Of a stretch of 64,000 nt of DNA, positions 30,755 to 38,973 are shown one piece after another (positions within the stretch are counted from its first letter, which is position 1; each line of letters begins with the position of its first letter). Below the pieces are notes generated by a model, which saw only the letters and a list, made by a program, of their open reading frames with translations, was not told the DNA's origin and made no database searches. The stretch spans positions 4,845,001 through 4,909,000 of the forward strand of contig NC_012491.1 in the NCBI RefSeq assembly GCF_000010165.1. The letters run 5' to 3'. The position numbers and the translations under genes are program-made. This DNA is from Brevibacillus brevis NBRC 100599 (GTDB lineage Bacteria > Bacillota > Bacilli > Brevibacillales > Brevibacillaceae).

Positions 30755-31816
30755 ATGAATTTCTTTGCTGCCGCCTTGCAAAAGCCGGATGTAAGACGAT
30801 TTGGGATTTTGGCGTTGTTTTGTTTGTTGCTTTACTCCTTGGGAAGTATGCTGAACATGGTTTTGCTTACCTTTTTAGTTACCTATTTAATGAATCGGCT
30901 GCATCAATACCTCACGCGTGTCACACACAAAGTCGTGCCGATCCATCCCAAGCTGATTCTCATTTTTCTCTATATGTTGCTGACGTTCTTTCTCGTTGTA
31001 GGTGGGATGAAAGCCATTCCGGCTCTGATTCACCAAACCGGACAATTGTTCCATTCCATCGAGGAAGTGTACCACCAAAATCAGAACAATGAGTTTGCCC
31101 CCTATCTTATGTCTGTTGTTGGGAAGCTAGATATGAAGGGCATCGTTCAAGGCAGCCTTGATTTTCTCGCAGTGGTCAGAAACGTTGGGTTCAATGTCTT
31201 TCTGGCAATTATTTTGAGCCTGTTTTTCCTGCTCGGCAAAGACAATGTCGTTACGTTTACCGCTCAATTTCGTACGAGCAAATTATCCTGGTTATACAAC
31301 GAGATCGCCTACTTCAGTCAAAAGTTCATCCTGACCTTTGGCAAAGTAATCGAAACACAGTTGTTGATCGCCTTATTCAATACGACCTTCACCGTCATCG
31401 GTCTATGGATCATGGGCTTTCCGAATCTATTGGGACTCGCGATCATGGTCTTCATACTGGGACTCATTCCGGTTGCAGGTGTCGCCATTTCATTGATTCC
31501 ACTCAGTGCCATCGCCTTCAGTGTCGGTGGTATCCCAACCGTCGTCTATTTGCTCATCTTCATCATGGTGGTTCACGCGCTGGAAGCATATGTGTTGAAT
31601 CCTCGCTTAATGGCGACGAAGACTCACTTGCCAATTTTCTACACGTTTATCGTTTTGATCTTTTCAGAGCATTTCTTTGGAGTATGGGGACTAATTGTTG
31701 GAATTCCGTCCTTTGTTTTCTTGCTCGACATCTTGGAAGTGAAGAAAATGGAACAACCCCCTACCAAAAATAAATCTGTTCCAAAGGATGCACGAGATGT
31801 GCAAGTCAACACGTAA
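30755..31816 (+). CDS. AI-2E family (UPF0118) membrane transporter
   Basis: 353 residues from ATG at 30755 with AAAGGA upstream (longer in-frame starts at 30680 and 30716 lack an SD). About eight membrane helices. Family signs: VVPIHPKLILIFLYMLLTFF, FNVFLAIILSLFFLLGKD, FGKVIETQLLIALFNTTFTV, and the C-terminal segment VVHALEAYVLNPRLMATKTH then LPIFYTFIVLI. Members export small molecules or exchange Na+/H+; the name AI-2E is not proof of autoinducer export. Monocistronic. Confidence 0.88.
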   Translation: MNFFAAALQKPDVRRFGILALFCLLLYSLGSMLNMVLLTFLVTYLMNRLHQYLTRVTHKVVPIHPKLILIFLYMLLTFFLVVGGMKAIPALIHQTGQLFHSIEEVYHQNQNNEFAPYLMSVVGKLDMKGIVQGSLDFLAVVRNVGFNVFLAIILSLFFLLGKDNVVTFTAQFRTSKLSWLYNEIAYFSQKFILTFGKVIETQLLIALFNTTFTVIGLWIMGFPNLLGLAIMVFILGLIPVAGVAISLIPLSAIAFSVGGIPTVVYLLIFIMVVHALEAYVLNPRLMATKTHLPIFYTFIVLIFSEHFFGVWGLIVGIPSFVFLLDILEVKKMEQPPTKNKSVPKDARDVQVNT

Positions 31817-31832
31817 CATGATGGACATAGAG

Positions 31833-31863
31833 AAGGAGCCCCTCGTGAAAAGGGCTCCTTTTT
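31833..31863. terminator. Terminator between convergent genes
   Basis: AAGGAGCCC (31833-31841) pairs with GGGCTCCTT (31852-31860) followed by TTT. Confidence 0.85.
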
Positions 31864-31867
31864 GCCT

Positions 31868-32752
31868 TTACTTGCCTTCAAACCATTTGATCAAAGCTTG
31901 CGTGCCGCTATCTGCCTCGCCGTTTGCTGCCAGTTCTTCATAAAGCGATTTGGAGAGTGCGAGTCCTGGTGTCATCAGCCCCATTTCCTCCGCTGCTTCC
32001 AAGGCGATCCCCATGTCCTTGATAAAATGTTTGACGTAAAAGCCAGGGGCAAAGTTGCCTGCGATCATGCGCGGCGCCAGATTGGACAGCGACCAGCTGC
32101 CTGCGGCCCCCGCTCCAATGCTCGTCAGCACTTTCTCTGGATCCAGGCCTGCTTTTTTCGCATACGCGATCGCTTCACATACACCGATCATGTTCGTCGC
32201 AATGCAAATCTGGTTGCACATTTTCGTATGCTGACCTGCACCTGGTCCACCCTGCAACACGACGTTTGTCCCCATGATCGTAAACACAGGCTCCATCGCA
32301 TCAAATACTTCCTGATCGCCACCAACCATGATGGTCAGTCGCGCTTCACGTGCCCCCACATCTCCACCGGAGACAGGCGCATCTAGGGAATGCAGCTCGT
32401 GCTTTTTGGCTTCCTCATAAATATGTTTCGCCAGCGACGGCTTTGATGTCGTCATATCGATCAAATAAGTGCCCGGCTTCGCATTTGCCACAATTCCATC
32501 CGCGCCGAGATACACTTCCTCGACATCAGATGGGTAACCCACCATAGTGATGATGACGTTTGCCTCTTTTGCGAGCTCACTGACATGTTCCTTCCAAATC
32601 GCGCCGGCTGCCAGCAAATCTGCCGCTTTTTCCTTTGTCCGCGTGTACACCAGCACTGTATATCCTGCTTGCAGAAAATGGTTTGCCATGCTTTTCCCCA
32701 TGACACCCGTTCCTACAAATCCAATGATTCTTTCACTTACAGGTAAAGCCAT
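31868..32752 (-). CDS. ykwC: Beta-hydroxyacid dehydrogenase, YkwC orthologue
   Basis: 294 residues from ATG at 32752 (AAGGAG eight bases upstream; GTG at 32761 too close). NAD(P)-binding IIGFVGTGVMGKSMA, substrate-binding DAPVSGGDVGAREA, catalytic Lys in GQHTKMCNQICIA, and GAAGSWSLSNLAPRM, HFIKDMGIALEAAEEMG. Nearly every block matches B. subtilis YkwC. The family oxidises 3-hydroxyisobutyrate or reduces tartronate semialdehyde; the actual substrate is unknown. Divergent from the Crp/Fnr regulator. Confidence 0.92.
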   Translation of the reverse strand: MALPVSERIIGFVGTGVMGKSMANHFLQAGYTVLVYTRTKEKAADLLAAGAIWKEHVSELAKEANVIITMVGYPSDVEEVYLGADGIVANAKPGTYLIDMTTSKPSLAKHIYEEAKKHELHSLDAPVSGGDVGAREARLTIMVGGDQEVFDAMEPVFTIMGTNVVLQGGPGAGQHTKMCNQICIATNMIGVCEAIAYAKKAGLDPEKVLTSIGAGAAGSWSLSNLAPRMIAGNFAPGFYVKHFIKDMGIALEAAEEMGLMTPGLALSKSLYEELAANGEADSGTQALIKWFEGK

Positions 32753-32857
32753 GTGAACCACTCCTTCGTTTCTCTCTTTCCTATTCTCTCGACAATTGTA
32801 CTTCTCGAATCTATCCGAATATTCCTGCTACGCGTCTTCTGTGTTTCCATGCAAAAA

Positions 32858-32871
32858 GGGACATATGTCCT
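32858..32871. promoter_or_regulatory. Palindrome GGACATATGTCC in the ykwC/crp region
   Basis: Perfect 12-bp palindrome (32859-32870) flanked by A5 on the left and T8 on the right. With no loop it is a poor terminator and a better operator candidate, perhaps for the adjacent Crp/Fnr regulator. A -10-like TATAAC lies at 32908-32913. Confidence 0.4.
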
Positions 32872-32943
32872 TTTTTTTCGCGCGCAAATGTCTTTTACTA
32901 GAGAGGGTATAACCTGCAAGCAAACGAGCAGGAGGCTTGATAC

Positions 32944-33642
32944 ATGAAAGAACTTCACGACCGTACCCTTTTGCATACGTTGGTGCAAAATAGTCCCTTG
33001 CCCGATATTTTTGATGCCGTTACTCTCCATGAAATGCGCCTGTATCAGGCTGAGAAGGGTGATATCCTCTGTTCGAAGGGCGATCAGCTTCACCATATGT
33101 ACTTCATTCTGAAGGGAAAAATCAAAATTTTCACGACGCTCCCTAATGGAAAATCGTTGTTGCTTCGCTTTAACAATCCACTCGCGATTATCGGAGACGT
33201 CGAGTATGTCACACAATGCGAGGTTCGCAATACGGTTGAGTTTGTCCATCGAAGTCTCGTGGTTAGTCTCCCCTTTCACGTTTTGCAGGAAAAGTACCAG
33301 AACCACCCGCCTTTTTTGCAATTCATTCTTCATAAAATCAGTCACAAGCTGTATACATCATCGAACTCCACCAGCCTGAACCTGCTGTATCCCGTGGAGA
33401 ATCGCTTTGCCAGCTATTTGCTCTCCACATTGTCCAGCGATACAGGGTCGACGGCTTCCGAGGAGCTAAAGACGGCGAAGCTAACAGAGGTTGCCGAGCT
33501 GTTGGGTACGAGCTATCGGCATTTGAACCGGGTCATCCGCAATCTTTGCGCAGCATCCGTGATCGAACGCAAAAAAAGCGCACTAATTATCAAGGATCGA
33601 GAAAAAATCAGTGAGCTTTCAAGCGGAAACATCTATGAGTGA
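32944..33642 (+). CDS. Crp/Fnr-family regulator (YeiL-like)
   Basis: 232 residues. N-terminal cyclic-nucleotide-binding-like barrel (about 30-125: LYQAEKGDILCSKGDQLHHM, YFILKGKIKIFTTLPNGKSL), dimerisation helix (about 125-150), C-terminal HTH (AKLTEVAELLGTSYRHLNRV, IRNLCAASVIERKKSA). No Cys cluster as in Fnr, so not an Fe-S sensor of that kind. ATG after AGGAGG. It is followed after 23 bp by a YdcZ-type transporter, a pairing seen in other Firmicutes, so it probably controls it. Confidence 0.88.
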   Translation: MKELHDRTLLHTLVQNSPLPDIFDAVTLHEMRLYQAEKGDILCSKGDQLHHMYFILKGKIKIFTTLPNGKSLLLRFNNPLAIIGDVEYVTQCEVRNTVEFVHRSLVVSLPFHVLQEKYQNHPPFLQFILHKISHKLYTSSNSTSLNLLYPVENRFASYLLSTLSSDTGSTASEELKTAKLTEVAELLGTSYRHLNRVIRNLCAASVIERKKSALIIKDREKISELSSGNIYE

Positions 33643-33665
33643 TCAACCACATAGGAGGTCTTATT

Positions 33666-34094
33666 GTGCAAGGCATTCTCTTTTCGTTACTCGCTGGCGT
33701 TTTTATTTGTCTGCAAAGCGTGTTCAATGCGCAAGCCAGTACAAAGCTCGGATTGTGGCAAACCAATGCAATTGTTCATGCCGTAGGCTTTCTTGTATCG
33801 TTCTCGATCTTTCTTTACGTTCGTGATGGCGATTGGAAAAGCATCGGGGAAGTGAACAAGGTGTATTTGCTTGGGGGCGTTTTCGGGGCAGTGATCGTTT
33901 TTAGTGTGATGAAAGGCATTACGTCCATCGGGCCTGCTTATGCCGTATCGATTCTGCTCATTTCACAATTGCTCGTCGCTCTGCTCATTGATTCACTCGG
34001 CCTGTTCGGTGTGCAAAAGGTTCCAATCACCTTGAACAAGATCATCGGAATCGGCATCATGATCGCAGGCGTAGTCGTTTTCAAACTCAAATAA
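33666..34094 (+). CDS. DMT-family transporter, YdcZ/DUF606
   Basis: 142 residues, five membrane helices; GTG start seven bases after AGGAGG (33653-33658). Family signs: LAGVFICLQSVFNAQASTKL, GLWQTNAIVHAVGFLVSFSI, GGVFGAVIVFSVMKGITSIG, PAYAVSILLISQLLVALLID. Half-size relative of EamA transporters, presumably a dimer; substrate unknown. In operon with the Crp/Fnr regulator. Confidence 0.88.
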   Translation: MQGILFSLLAGVFICLQSVFNAQASTKLGLWQTNAIVHAVGFLVSFSIFLYVRDGDWKSIGEVNKVYLLGGVFGAVIVFSVMKGITSIGPAYAVSILLISQLLVALLIDSLGLFGVQKVPITLNKIIGIGIMIAGVVVFKLK

Positions 34095-34098
34095 AGGA

Positions 34099-34118
34099 GG
34101 AGGGCATTATCGCCCTCC
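34099..34118. terminator. Hairpin between convergent genes
   Basis: GGAGGGC-ATTATC-GCCCTCC. No T-run, so a weak terminator candidate. Confidence 0.4.
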
Positions 34119-34119
34119 C

Positions 34120-35232
34120 CTACAGGATCAATTGCTCCGGATTCAGCCCCAGCAACGCCTCATGTACAAACCTTCCGTCTTTTCGAATGAGTACATCGTC
34201 AAACCAGATTTCGCCGCCACCGTATTCCGGACGCTGAATGCAGATCAGGTCCCAATGAATCGCACTGCGGTTGCCGTTATCCGCCTGATCATAGGCACGA
34301 CCCGGTGTGAGATGGAAGCTGCCAGCGATTTTTTCATCAAACAAAGTATCCCCCATCGGGTGCAAAATGTACGGGTTAAACGCAATGGCGAATTCACCGA
34401 TGTAGCGTGCCCCCTCGTCCGTGTCCAATATTTCGATAAGCTTGTCTGTATGGTTAGCGTACACCTCGACAATCTTTCCCTCTCGAAAAGTAAACCGGAC
34501 GTTTTCAAACGTTGTTCCTTTGAAGTTGCTGGGCGTATTGTAGCTGATCGTCCCGTGAATCGAATCGCGCACGGGAGAGGTATACACTTCGCCATCGGGA
34601 ATGTTTCGTTTGCCTACCGCTGTCCGCGTCCCAATTCCTTTGATCGAAAACGTCAGGTCTGTCCCTGGTCCGACGATGCGCACCTTGTCCGTTTTGTCCA
34701 TGAGGTCGTACAACGGCTGGCACGCTTCGGCCATTTTCCGATAATCGAGTGAACATACGTTGAAATAAAAATCTTCAAATGCATCTGTCGTCATGTTGGC
34801 CTTTTGAGCAAGGGCCGAGGTCGGGTAGTTTATGCGCAGTCCTGTAATTTGATTGTCGACATGATGGAAAATGGAATCATACGCTTCTGCGTACAGACGG
34901 TATTTCTCCTGCGGAACATCCTTCATCTCACTGTCATTTGTCTCGCCATGAATGCCGATATAGCCCTGTATGCCAAACCACAGGTCCTTTTCCAACTGAA
35001 CGGTCTGGGCAAGCTGCTCTTCGGTTAGCCCTTTCAACCATTCCCGCTGGACCTTTGGCCGTACAAAACGCAGGTGAGGATACGCTCCCTTCGCATACAG
35101 GCGCTTCACCAACTCCATTGCCAGCGCTTCTCCTTCATCCACGACCATGATCATAATATGCTGCTTAGCTTGCACATCCAGGCTGTACGAAATTAAGTTG
35201 TCGGCTATTTTGCCTAGTCTTTCATCTCTCAT
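34120..35232 (-). CDS. M29-family metallo-aminopeptidase (AmpS/PepS type)
   Basis: 370 residues. Cytosolic, two-metal (Co/Zn) enzyme removing N-terminal residues from peptides. Motifs with likely metal ligands: RNIPDGEVYTSPVRDSIHG (Glu), YIGEFAIAFN (Glu), AGSFHLTPGRAYDQAD (His, Tyr/Asp), NRSAIHWDLICIQ (His, Asp). The N-terminal domain begins RLGKIADNLISYSLDVQ. ATG start. The upstream region is filled by repeat elements. It could digest peptides imported by the Opp system downstream, but that is inference. Confidence 0.9.
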   Translation of the reverse strand: MRDERLGKIADNLISYSLDVQAKQHIMIMVVDEGEALAMELVKRLYAKGAYPHLRFVRPKVQREWLKGLTEEQLAQTVQLEKDLWFGIQGYIGIHGETNDSEMKDVPQEKYRLYAEAYDSIFHHVDNQITGLRINYPTSALAQKANMTTDAFEDFYFNVCSLDYRKMAEACQPLYDLMDKTDKVRIVGPGTDLTFSIKGIGTRTAVGKRNIPDGEVYTSPVRDSIHGTISYNTPSNFKGTTFENVRFTFREGKIVEVYANHTDKLIEILDTDEGARYIGEFAIAFNPYILHPMGDTLFDEKIAGSFHLTPGRAYDQADNGNRSAIHWDLICIQRPEYGGGEIWFDDVLIRKDGRFVHEALLGLNPEQLIL

Positions 35233-35325
35233 CGCGCACGCATCCTTTCAGATTTTCATTGCTCTTCCAGCATAACGCGCGTTTGTCAGAGGAATATCAT
35301 CTGAAAACAAGTGATCACCACACTG

Positions 35326-35548
35326 TTGTGGTCGGGAGAAGCCCTGCCACATGTTTTCCAGTCGCCTATATCCTCTCTTCGTTCGGGCGGTCTCCTTCCA
35401 AACATGTGGCAGGGCTTTCGGACAGCAGTAAATTCCTTCGTGTTATTAAAACGTTTTGCAAGTTAACGCAAGGAAGCTTGTGAAAGTCAATTCAGTTGAA
35501 ATAGAACATCTTAGAACCACTTTCAACGAATGAACGATTAGCTACGTA
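35326..35548 (+). repeat. Repeat module A, copy 1
   Basis: About 223 bp starting TTGTGGTCGGGAGAAG. It contains an 18-bp perfect inverted repeat AAGCCCTGCCACATGTTT (35339-35356) / complement (35400-35417) around a 43-base loop that includes TCGTTCGGGCGGTCTCCTTC. A second smaller pair TGAAAGT/ACTTTCA follows. It joins directly to module B. The same module with about 80% identity by eye is at 50709-50929. No coding frame is plausible. Confidence 0.85.
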
Positions 35549-35748
35549 GGAAGAAGCGAATTTCCAGTCCAAGCGCCTCTGGAGCCCAACCTAGCTTCGG
35601 AATAAATGGCGGGGAATTTAAGCTTCACTTATGAAATACTTCCTCGAAACTTCTACGTTTGAAGCGCTCCCGCCATTTATTCCGAAGCGGACAGTCACAC
35701 TTCTTGCGGGGCGTAGGCCGAAGCGTAGACTGGAAATTCGCTTCTTCC
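35549..35748 (+). repeat. Repeat module B, copy 1 (structured 200-bp element)
   Basis: Ends are 21-bp perfect inverted repeats (35549-35569 and 35728-35748), core GAAGCGAATTTCCAGTC. Inside is a 20-bp perfect inverted repeat GCTTCGGAATAAATGGCGGG (35594-35613 with 35669-35688) and a third pair GCTTCA/TGAAGC (35622-35627, 35660-35665): a long, three-tier hairpin. Conserved single-stranded parts include CAAGCGCCTCTGGAGCCC and GCGGGGCGTAGGCCGAAGCG. Other copies: 45355-45553 (inverted) and 50930-51120. Confidence 0.9.
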
Positions 35749-35806
35749 TCCCACTCGAGTCACTTATAAACGAAAAAGCGATGCTAATGCACCGCTTCTC
35801 CATGAT

Positions 35807-36280
35807 TCACTTTCCTAACCGCTTGTGCTGGACATCCTCCACACGCTGACTGATCCTCGCAAGTACAAAGGAAATAATGACCGAGAATATCACAATGCCG
35901 TAAAATCCAGCACCGATCCCTATGCCAATCCCTCCAGCGAAAAAGATCATGGCTGCGGAGGTCAGGCCTTTTACTTTCAAGCCGTCCTTCAAGATAACGC
36001 CTGCTCCCAAAAACCCAAGACCTGTGACAATCTGCGCAGCCAAGCGCATCGGGTCCATCATCGTTCCGTTGCCAGGCGCACTGTACAGCTTTGTGCTGTA
36101 AATGGAAACGAGTGTGATGAGCGTGCAGGCTACAGACACGTACATATACGTTTTCAGCCCGGCAGGCTTGTTTCTGTGCGAGCGATCCCACCCGATGAAC
36201 AAACCGAGAATCGCGCTCACCACTACCCGCACATACATTTCCAAGTCATACTGCACATACAACCATTGAAGAGTCTCCAT
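35807..36280 (-). CDS. MgtC/SapB-family membrane protein (short form)
   Basis: 157 residues from ATG at 36280 with AAGGTG upstream; the longer open frame lacks an SD. Four to five membrane helices. Signature: AILGLFIGWDRSHRNKPAGL, then KTYMYVSVACTLITLVSIYS, AAQIVTGLGFLGAGVILKDG and LTSAAMIFFAGGIGIGIGAG. The C-terminal soluble domain of Salmonella MgtC is absent, as in most Bacillus forms. Possible role in Mg2+ limitation or ATP synthase control; not certain here. Confidence 0.9.
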   Translation of the reverse strand: METLQWLYVQYDLEMYVRVVVSAILGLFIGWDRSHRNKPAGLKTYMYVSVACTLITLVSIYSTKLYSAPGNGTMMDPMRLAAQIVTGLGFLGAGVILKDGLKVKGLTSAAMIFFAGGIGIGIGAGFYGIVIFSVIISFVLARISQRVEDVQHKRLGK

Positions 36281-36361
36281 CCTCGTCACCTTCTTATTGC
36301 GATAGAGACATGATATGTGCAGATCCGAAAAATAGACCCAGCATCGGAAACTTTTTAAACA

Positions 36362-36388
36362 GAAAAACGGACGCCTGTTAACCGTCCG
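36362..36388 (-). terminator. Terminator after the 130-aa membrane gene
   Basis: Minus strand: CGGACG, GTTAACAGG, CGTCCG, followed by TTTTTC. 82 bp after the stop at 36470. Confidence 0.7.
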
Positions 36389-36469
36389 CTTGTAGCTTGT
36401 ACAACTATTCCAATGTTTTAAATTTAAGGACGGTATCATGCAGGCTACAAATAATCTGACATCCCTTTA

Positions 36470-36862
36470 TTAAGGTCGATATCCGTACATACTGAAAACA
36501 AACAGCAAGCATAGATAGATAATCGCTGCGGGTACAATGGTAAGAGAAATGAGAAACCGTTTCTTCACACCGTTGGCATTTCGAAACAGCCAAAAGTAGA
36601 TGAACAGCAGGATGAGAAGAAATGGGACAAAATAAAAGCCGAGCATGAGTCCCACCCAATCCGAGTTGGTTTCCCAGAACTTCTCTGGCACGGGCACCCG
36701 ATGATATTCACTATATATCTCTTCTTTACGAGAGATAAATAGGTAAGATAGCACGAGATAGTAACCGAATATAACGAATTTCAGCCAAGGCTTGATCTGT
36801 TTCGCGGCGAGTGTTATGGAAAAAACGATTCCCAGAATAAACCATAATGCCATGTATTTCAT
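36470..36862 (-). CDS. Four-helix membrane protein, unknown
   Basis: 130 residues. Helices at about 4-20, 28-44, 72-94 and 105-125 (YMALWFILGIVFSITLA, FVIFGYYLVLSYLFIS, GLMLGFYFVPFLLILLFIYF, FLISLTIVPAAIIYLCLLFV). A polar loop KEEIYSEYHRVPVPEKFWET separates helices 2 and 3. ATG behind GGAGGGAT. No family recognised. Confidence 0.75.
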   Translation of the reverse strand: MKYMALWFILGIVFSITLAAKQIKPWLKFVIFGYYLVLSYLFISRKEEIYSEYHRVPVPEKFWETNSDWVGLMLGFYFVPFLLILLFIYFWLFRNANGVKKRFLISLTIVPAAIIYLCLLFVFSMYGYRP

Positions 36863-36956
36863 CTGGATCCCTCCTACGAAGGATTATAGGGATCCGTTCT
36901 GTTGGAGATAAGTACCAACTTTTTTTGGTACCTCACCCCTCACGTGATTACAAGAG

Positions 36957-36985
36957 TCGACAAAATTTGGAATCCTTCCTATAAT
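36957..36985 (+). promoter_or_regulatory. Sigma-A type promoter of the wecA/tagO-like gene
   Basis: -35 TCGACA (36957-36962), -10 TATAAT (36980-36985), spacer 17. A palindrome GTACCAA...TTGGTAC (36912-36930) lies just upstream and could be an operator. Confidence 0.7.
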
Positions 36986-37049
36986 AGACTTGTCAAACAA
37001 CACGGTATGCGGGTATCTTTGCATATAGAAAGCTCACTACCTGTAGGAG

Positions 37050-38018
37050 ATGGTCACGATAACGTACGCTCTTTCGTTTTTACTGTCGTTTTGTATCGTT
37101 ATGGTGCTGATTCCGCCTCTGGCTAAATTGGCATTTCGCCTTGATTTTGTGGACAAGCCACGTAAAGACGTGGAAAGAAAAATTCACCGGGAGCCTATCC
37201 CCTTGACCGCCAGCTACGCTATTTTTGTCGGCTTTGCTGCATCGTTTTTGCTCTTCTCGAAAGAATCGACTGGGCAAACGATCGCTGTTCTGTCAGGCTC
37301 ACTACTGCTGCTGATTATCGGTACCATTGATGACTGGTACAAAACGCAAGGCAAGGATTTTTCCGCCCTGCCCAAGCTGATCGTCCAAATATCAGCCGCT
37401 GTGATTGTCTACTTGTCGGGTATTACTTTTTCCGGCTTTTACAATCCATTGAGTGGCGAATACATACTGCTCCCGCAATGGTTGCAGTTCATCCTGACCA
37501 TCCTGTGGATTTTCGGAGTAACGACGGTCATCAATTTTTCGGATGGCATGGACGGTTTGGCTGGAGGGCTTTCTGCGATCTCCGCAGGCACTCTCTTCGT
37601 AGTCGCTTTGGTAAAAGGACAAAGCACATCTGCGATTATGGCCATCAGTCTGATCGGTGTTGCCCTGGCTTATCTGCGGTACAACAAACCGCCGGCCAAA
37701 ATTTTCATGGGAGATGCAGGCGCGACCTTCCTCGGCTTTATCTTGGCGGTTATCGCGTTGGATGGTGCTTTTAAGCAGGCAACTGTTCTCTCCTTGTTCA
37801 TTCCGATTTTAGCACTCGGTGTGCCGATTTTTGATAATCTGTTTGTGGTGACCAAGCGCTTCCTGCAAGGAAAGCCGATCTACCAAGCAGATGCCAGTCA
37901 GGTTCATTATCGCCTGCTGCGTTCTGGACTTAATCCAAAACAAGTCGTCACCTTCCTGTGCTTGATCAGTGTTTGCTTTAGTCTGACGTCTATTATCCTG
38001 CTCCTGCTCGGAGTATAG
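37050..38018 (+). CDS. Undecaprenyl-phosphate sugar-1-phosphate transferase (WecA/TagO family)
   Basis: 322 residues, about ten to eleven membrane helices. Transfers GlcNAc-1-P or a similar sugar phosphate from UDP-sugar to undecaprenyl phosphate, the first step of teichoic acid or cell-surface polysaccharide synthesis. Motifs: GTIDDWYKTQ (Mg-binding DD), INFSDGMDGLAGGLSA, AKIFMGDAGATFLGF, and SQVHYRLLRSGL in place of the HHRL motif. AGGAG is unusually close to the ATG. No other wall-polymer gene is adjacent. TagO is the likely role but not proven. Confidence 0.9.
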   Translation: MVTITYALSFLLSFCIVMVLIPPLAKLAFRLDFVDKPRKDVERKIHREPIPLTASYAIFVGFAASFLLFSKESTGQTIAVLSGSLLLLIIGTIDDWYKTQGKDFSALPKLIVQISAAVIVYLSGITFSGFYNPLSGEYILLPQWLQFILTILWIFGVTTVINFSDGMDGLAGGLSAISAGTLFVVALVKGQSTSAIMAISLIGVALAYLRYNKPPAKIFMGDAGATFLGFILAVIALDGAFKQATVLSLFIPILALGVPIFDNLFVVTKRFLQGKPIYQADASQVHYRLLRSGLNPKQVVTFLCLISVCFSLTSIILLLLGV

Positions 38019-38036
38019 TTATTTATCGGTCACAAC

Positions 38037-38077
38037 GAAAAATGCCGCTTGGGTCTAATCCCTGCGGCATTTTTTTA
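38037..38077. terminator. Bidirectional terminator
   Basis: AATGCCGC (38041-38048) pairs with GCGGCATT (38064-38071), A-run before and T7 after; between convergent genes. Confidence 0.9.
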
Positions 38078-38084
38078 TGAGCGA

Positions 38085-38948
38085 TCATGCGAAGTCTCTC
38101 TTCGCTGTCGTGGTTGTCTGAAACGTCTGGAAGCCTGTCCGTTCGTACAACGCTATCGCGGATTCGTTGTGAGTACCTGTGACGAGATACGGCTGCAAGC
38201 CCTTTTCCAGCGTCTGGTTCACAAAAAAGCGGACAAGCTCTTTACCGTAGCCTTTGCCTTGATGCACGGGATCTACGAATACATCGTAGACTTCGCCATG
38301 TCCTGTGATGATCAAGGAGCCTACAAATACTCCCTCATGCTCGAACAAATAAATGTCCTCCCTCATCTCACCCAGCAACCAGCTTTTCCATGCGTTCATC
38401 GTTTTCTCAGGATAGTCTGCCAATCGGTATGGCTGAAGATCGATGCCTTTGCGCACCTCATAGTAGGCGTCACTCTGCGATTGAATGTACATATCCATAT
38501 CAGACTCCGAGAATTTTCGTACGTCCAGTGTCGGCGCAGGCCCGATCTCTCCTGTGTATTTCATCAGATGATGTCCCCAGATAGAAGCAAAGCCTCTCTT
38601 GGCAAAAAAATCAGCACCTTGCCCGTGGTCTACCCGATAGGTAGCCATGACTGCCCTCGGCTTCTCCTCGTGCTGTTGCAGGTCCAGCCATAGCTGATCG
38701 AACAGCCGGGAGCCGATTCCTCGCTTTCGATGGTCTGGTCGTGTATAGACGTATATTTCTGCTGTCCCGTCTTCTCCAGAGGAGTTCAAATCATATGTTC
38801 CGCAGCCGATGAGTTGATCGTTTTCCTCCCAGATGAAAACCGTAGCTTTTTCCACGATATCAACAATCTCTTCTGTCCTCCAAAGCATCCCCTCGCCAAT
38901 CATCGTCACGATTGACTCTTTGTCATTGGATTGTGCTTGTCGTATCAT
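38085..38948 (-). CDS. Two-domain GNAT acetyltransferase
   Basis: 287 residues with two GNAT units. Domain 1 (about 1-130): IYVYTRPDHRKRGIGSRLFD (acetyl-CoA loop RKRGIG). Domain 2 (about 140-287): VYDVFVDPVHQGKGYGKELV (QGKGYG) and ESAIALYERTGFQTFQTT. The tandem layout is like mycothiol synthase-type proteins, but Firmicutes do not make mycothiol, so the substrate is open. The next gene upstream on the same strand is an exonuclease, 25 bp away. Confidence 0.88.
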   Translation of the reverse strand: MIRQAQSNDKESIVTMIGEGMLWRTEEIVDIVEKATVFIWEENDQLIGCGTYDLNSSGEDGTAEIYVYTRPDHRKRGIGSRLFDQLWLDLQQHEEKPRAVMATYRVDHGQGADFFAKRGFASIWGHHLMKYTGEIGPAPTLDVRKFSESDMDMYIQSQSDAYYEVRKGIDLQPYRLADYPEKTMNAWKSWLLGEMREDIYLFEHEGVFVGSLIITGHGEVYDVFVDPVHQGKGYGKELVRFFVNQTLEKGLQPYLVTGTHNESAIALYERTGFQTFQTTTTAKRDFA

Positions 38949-38973
38949 CTACGCACTCCTCCGCTCTCTCCCG

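Noticed and set aside
34099-34118. GGAGGGC/GCCCTCC hairpin as an operator
   Set aside because: It is between convergent stops, where a weak terminator is a simpler explanation.
35631-35849. Reading frames across the module A/B repeats (also near 45474-45734, 50566-50853 and 51010-51243)
   Set aside because: They differ in frame and length between copies, lack SDs and follow the inverted repeats; the elements are non-coding.
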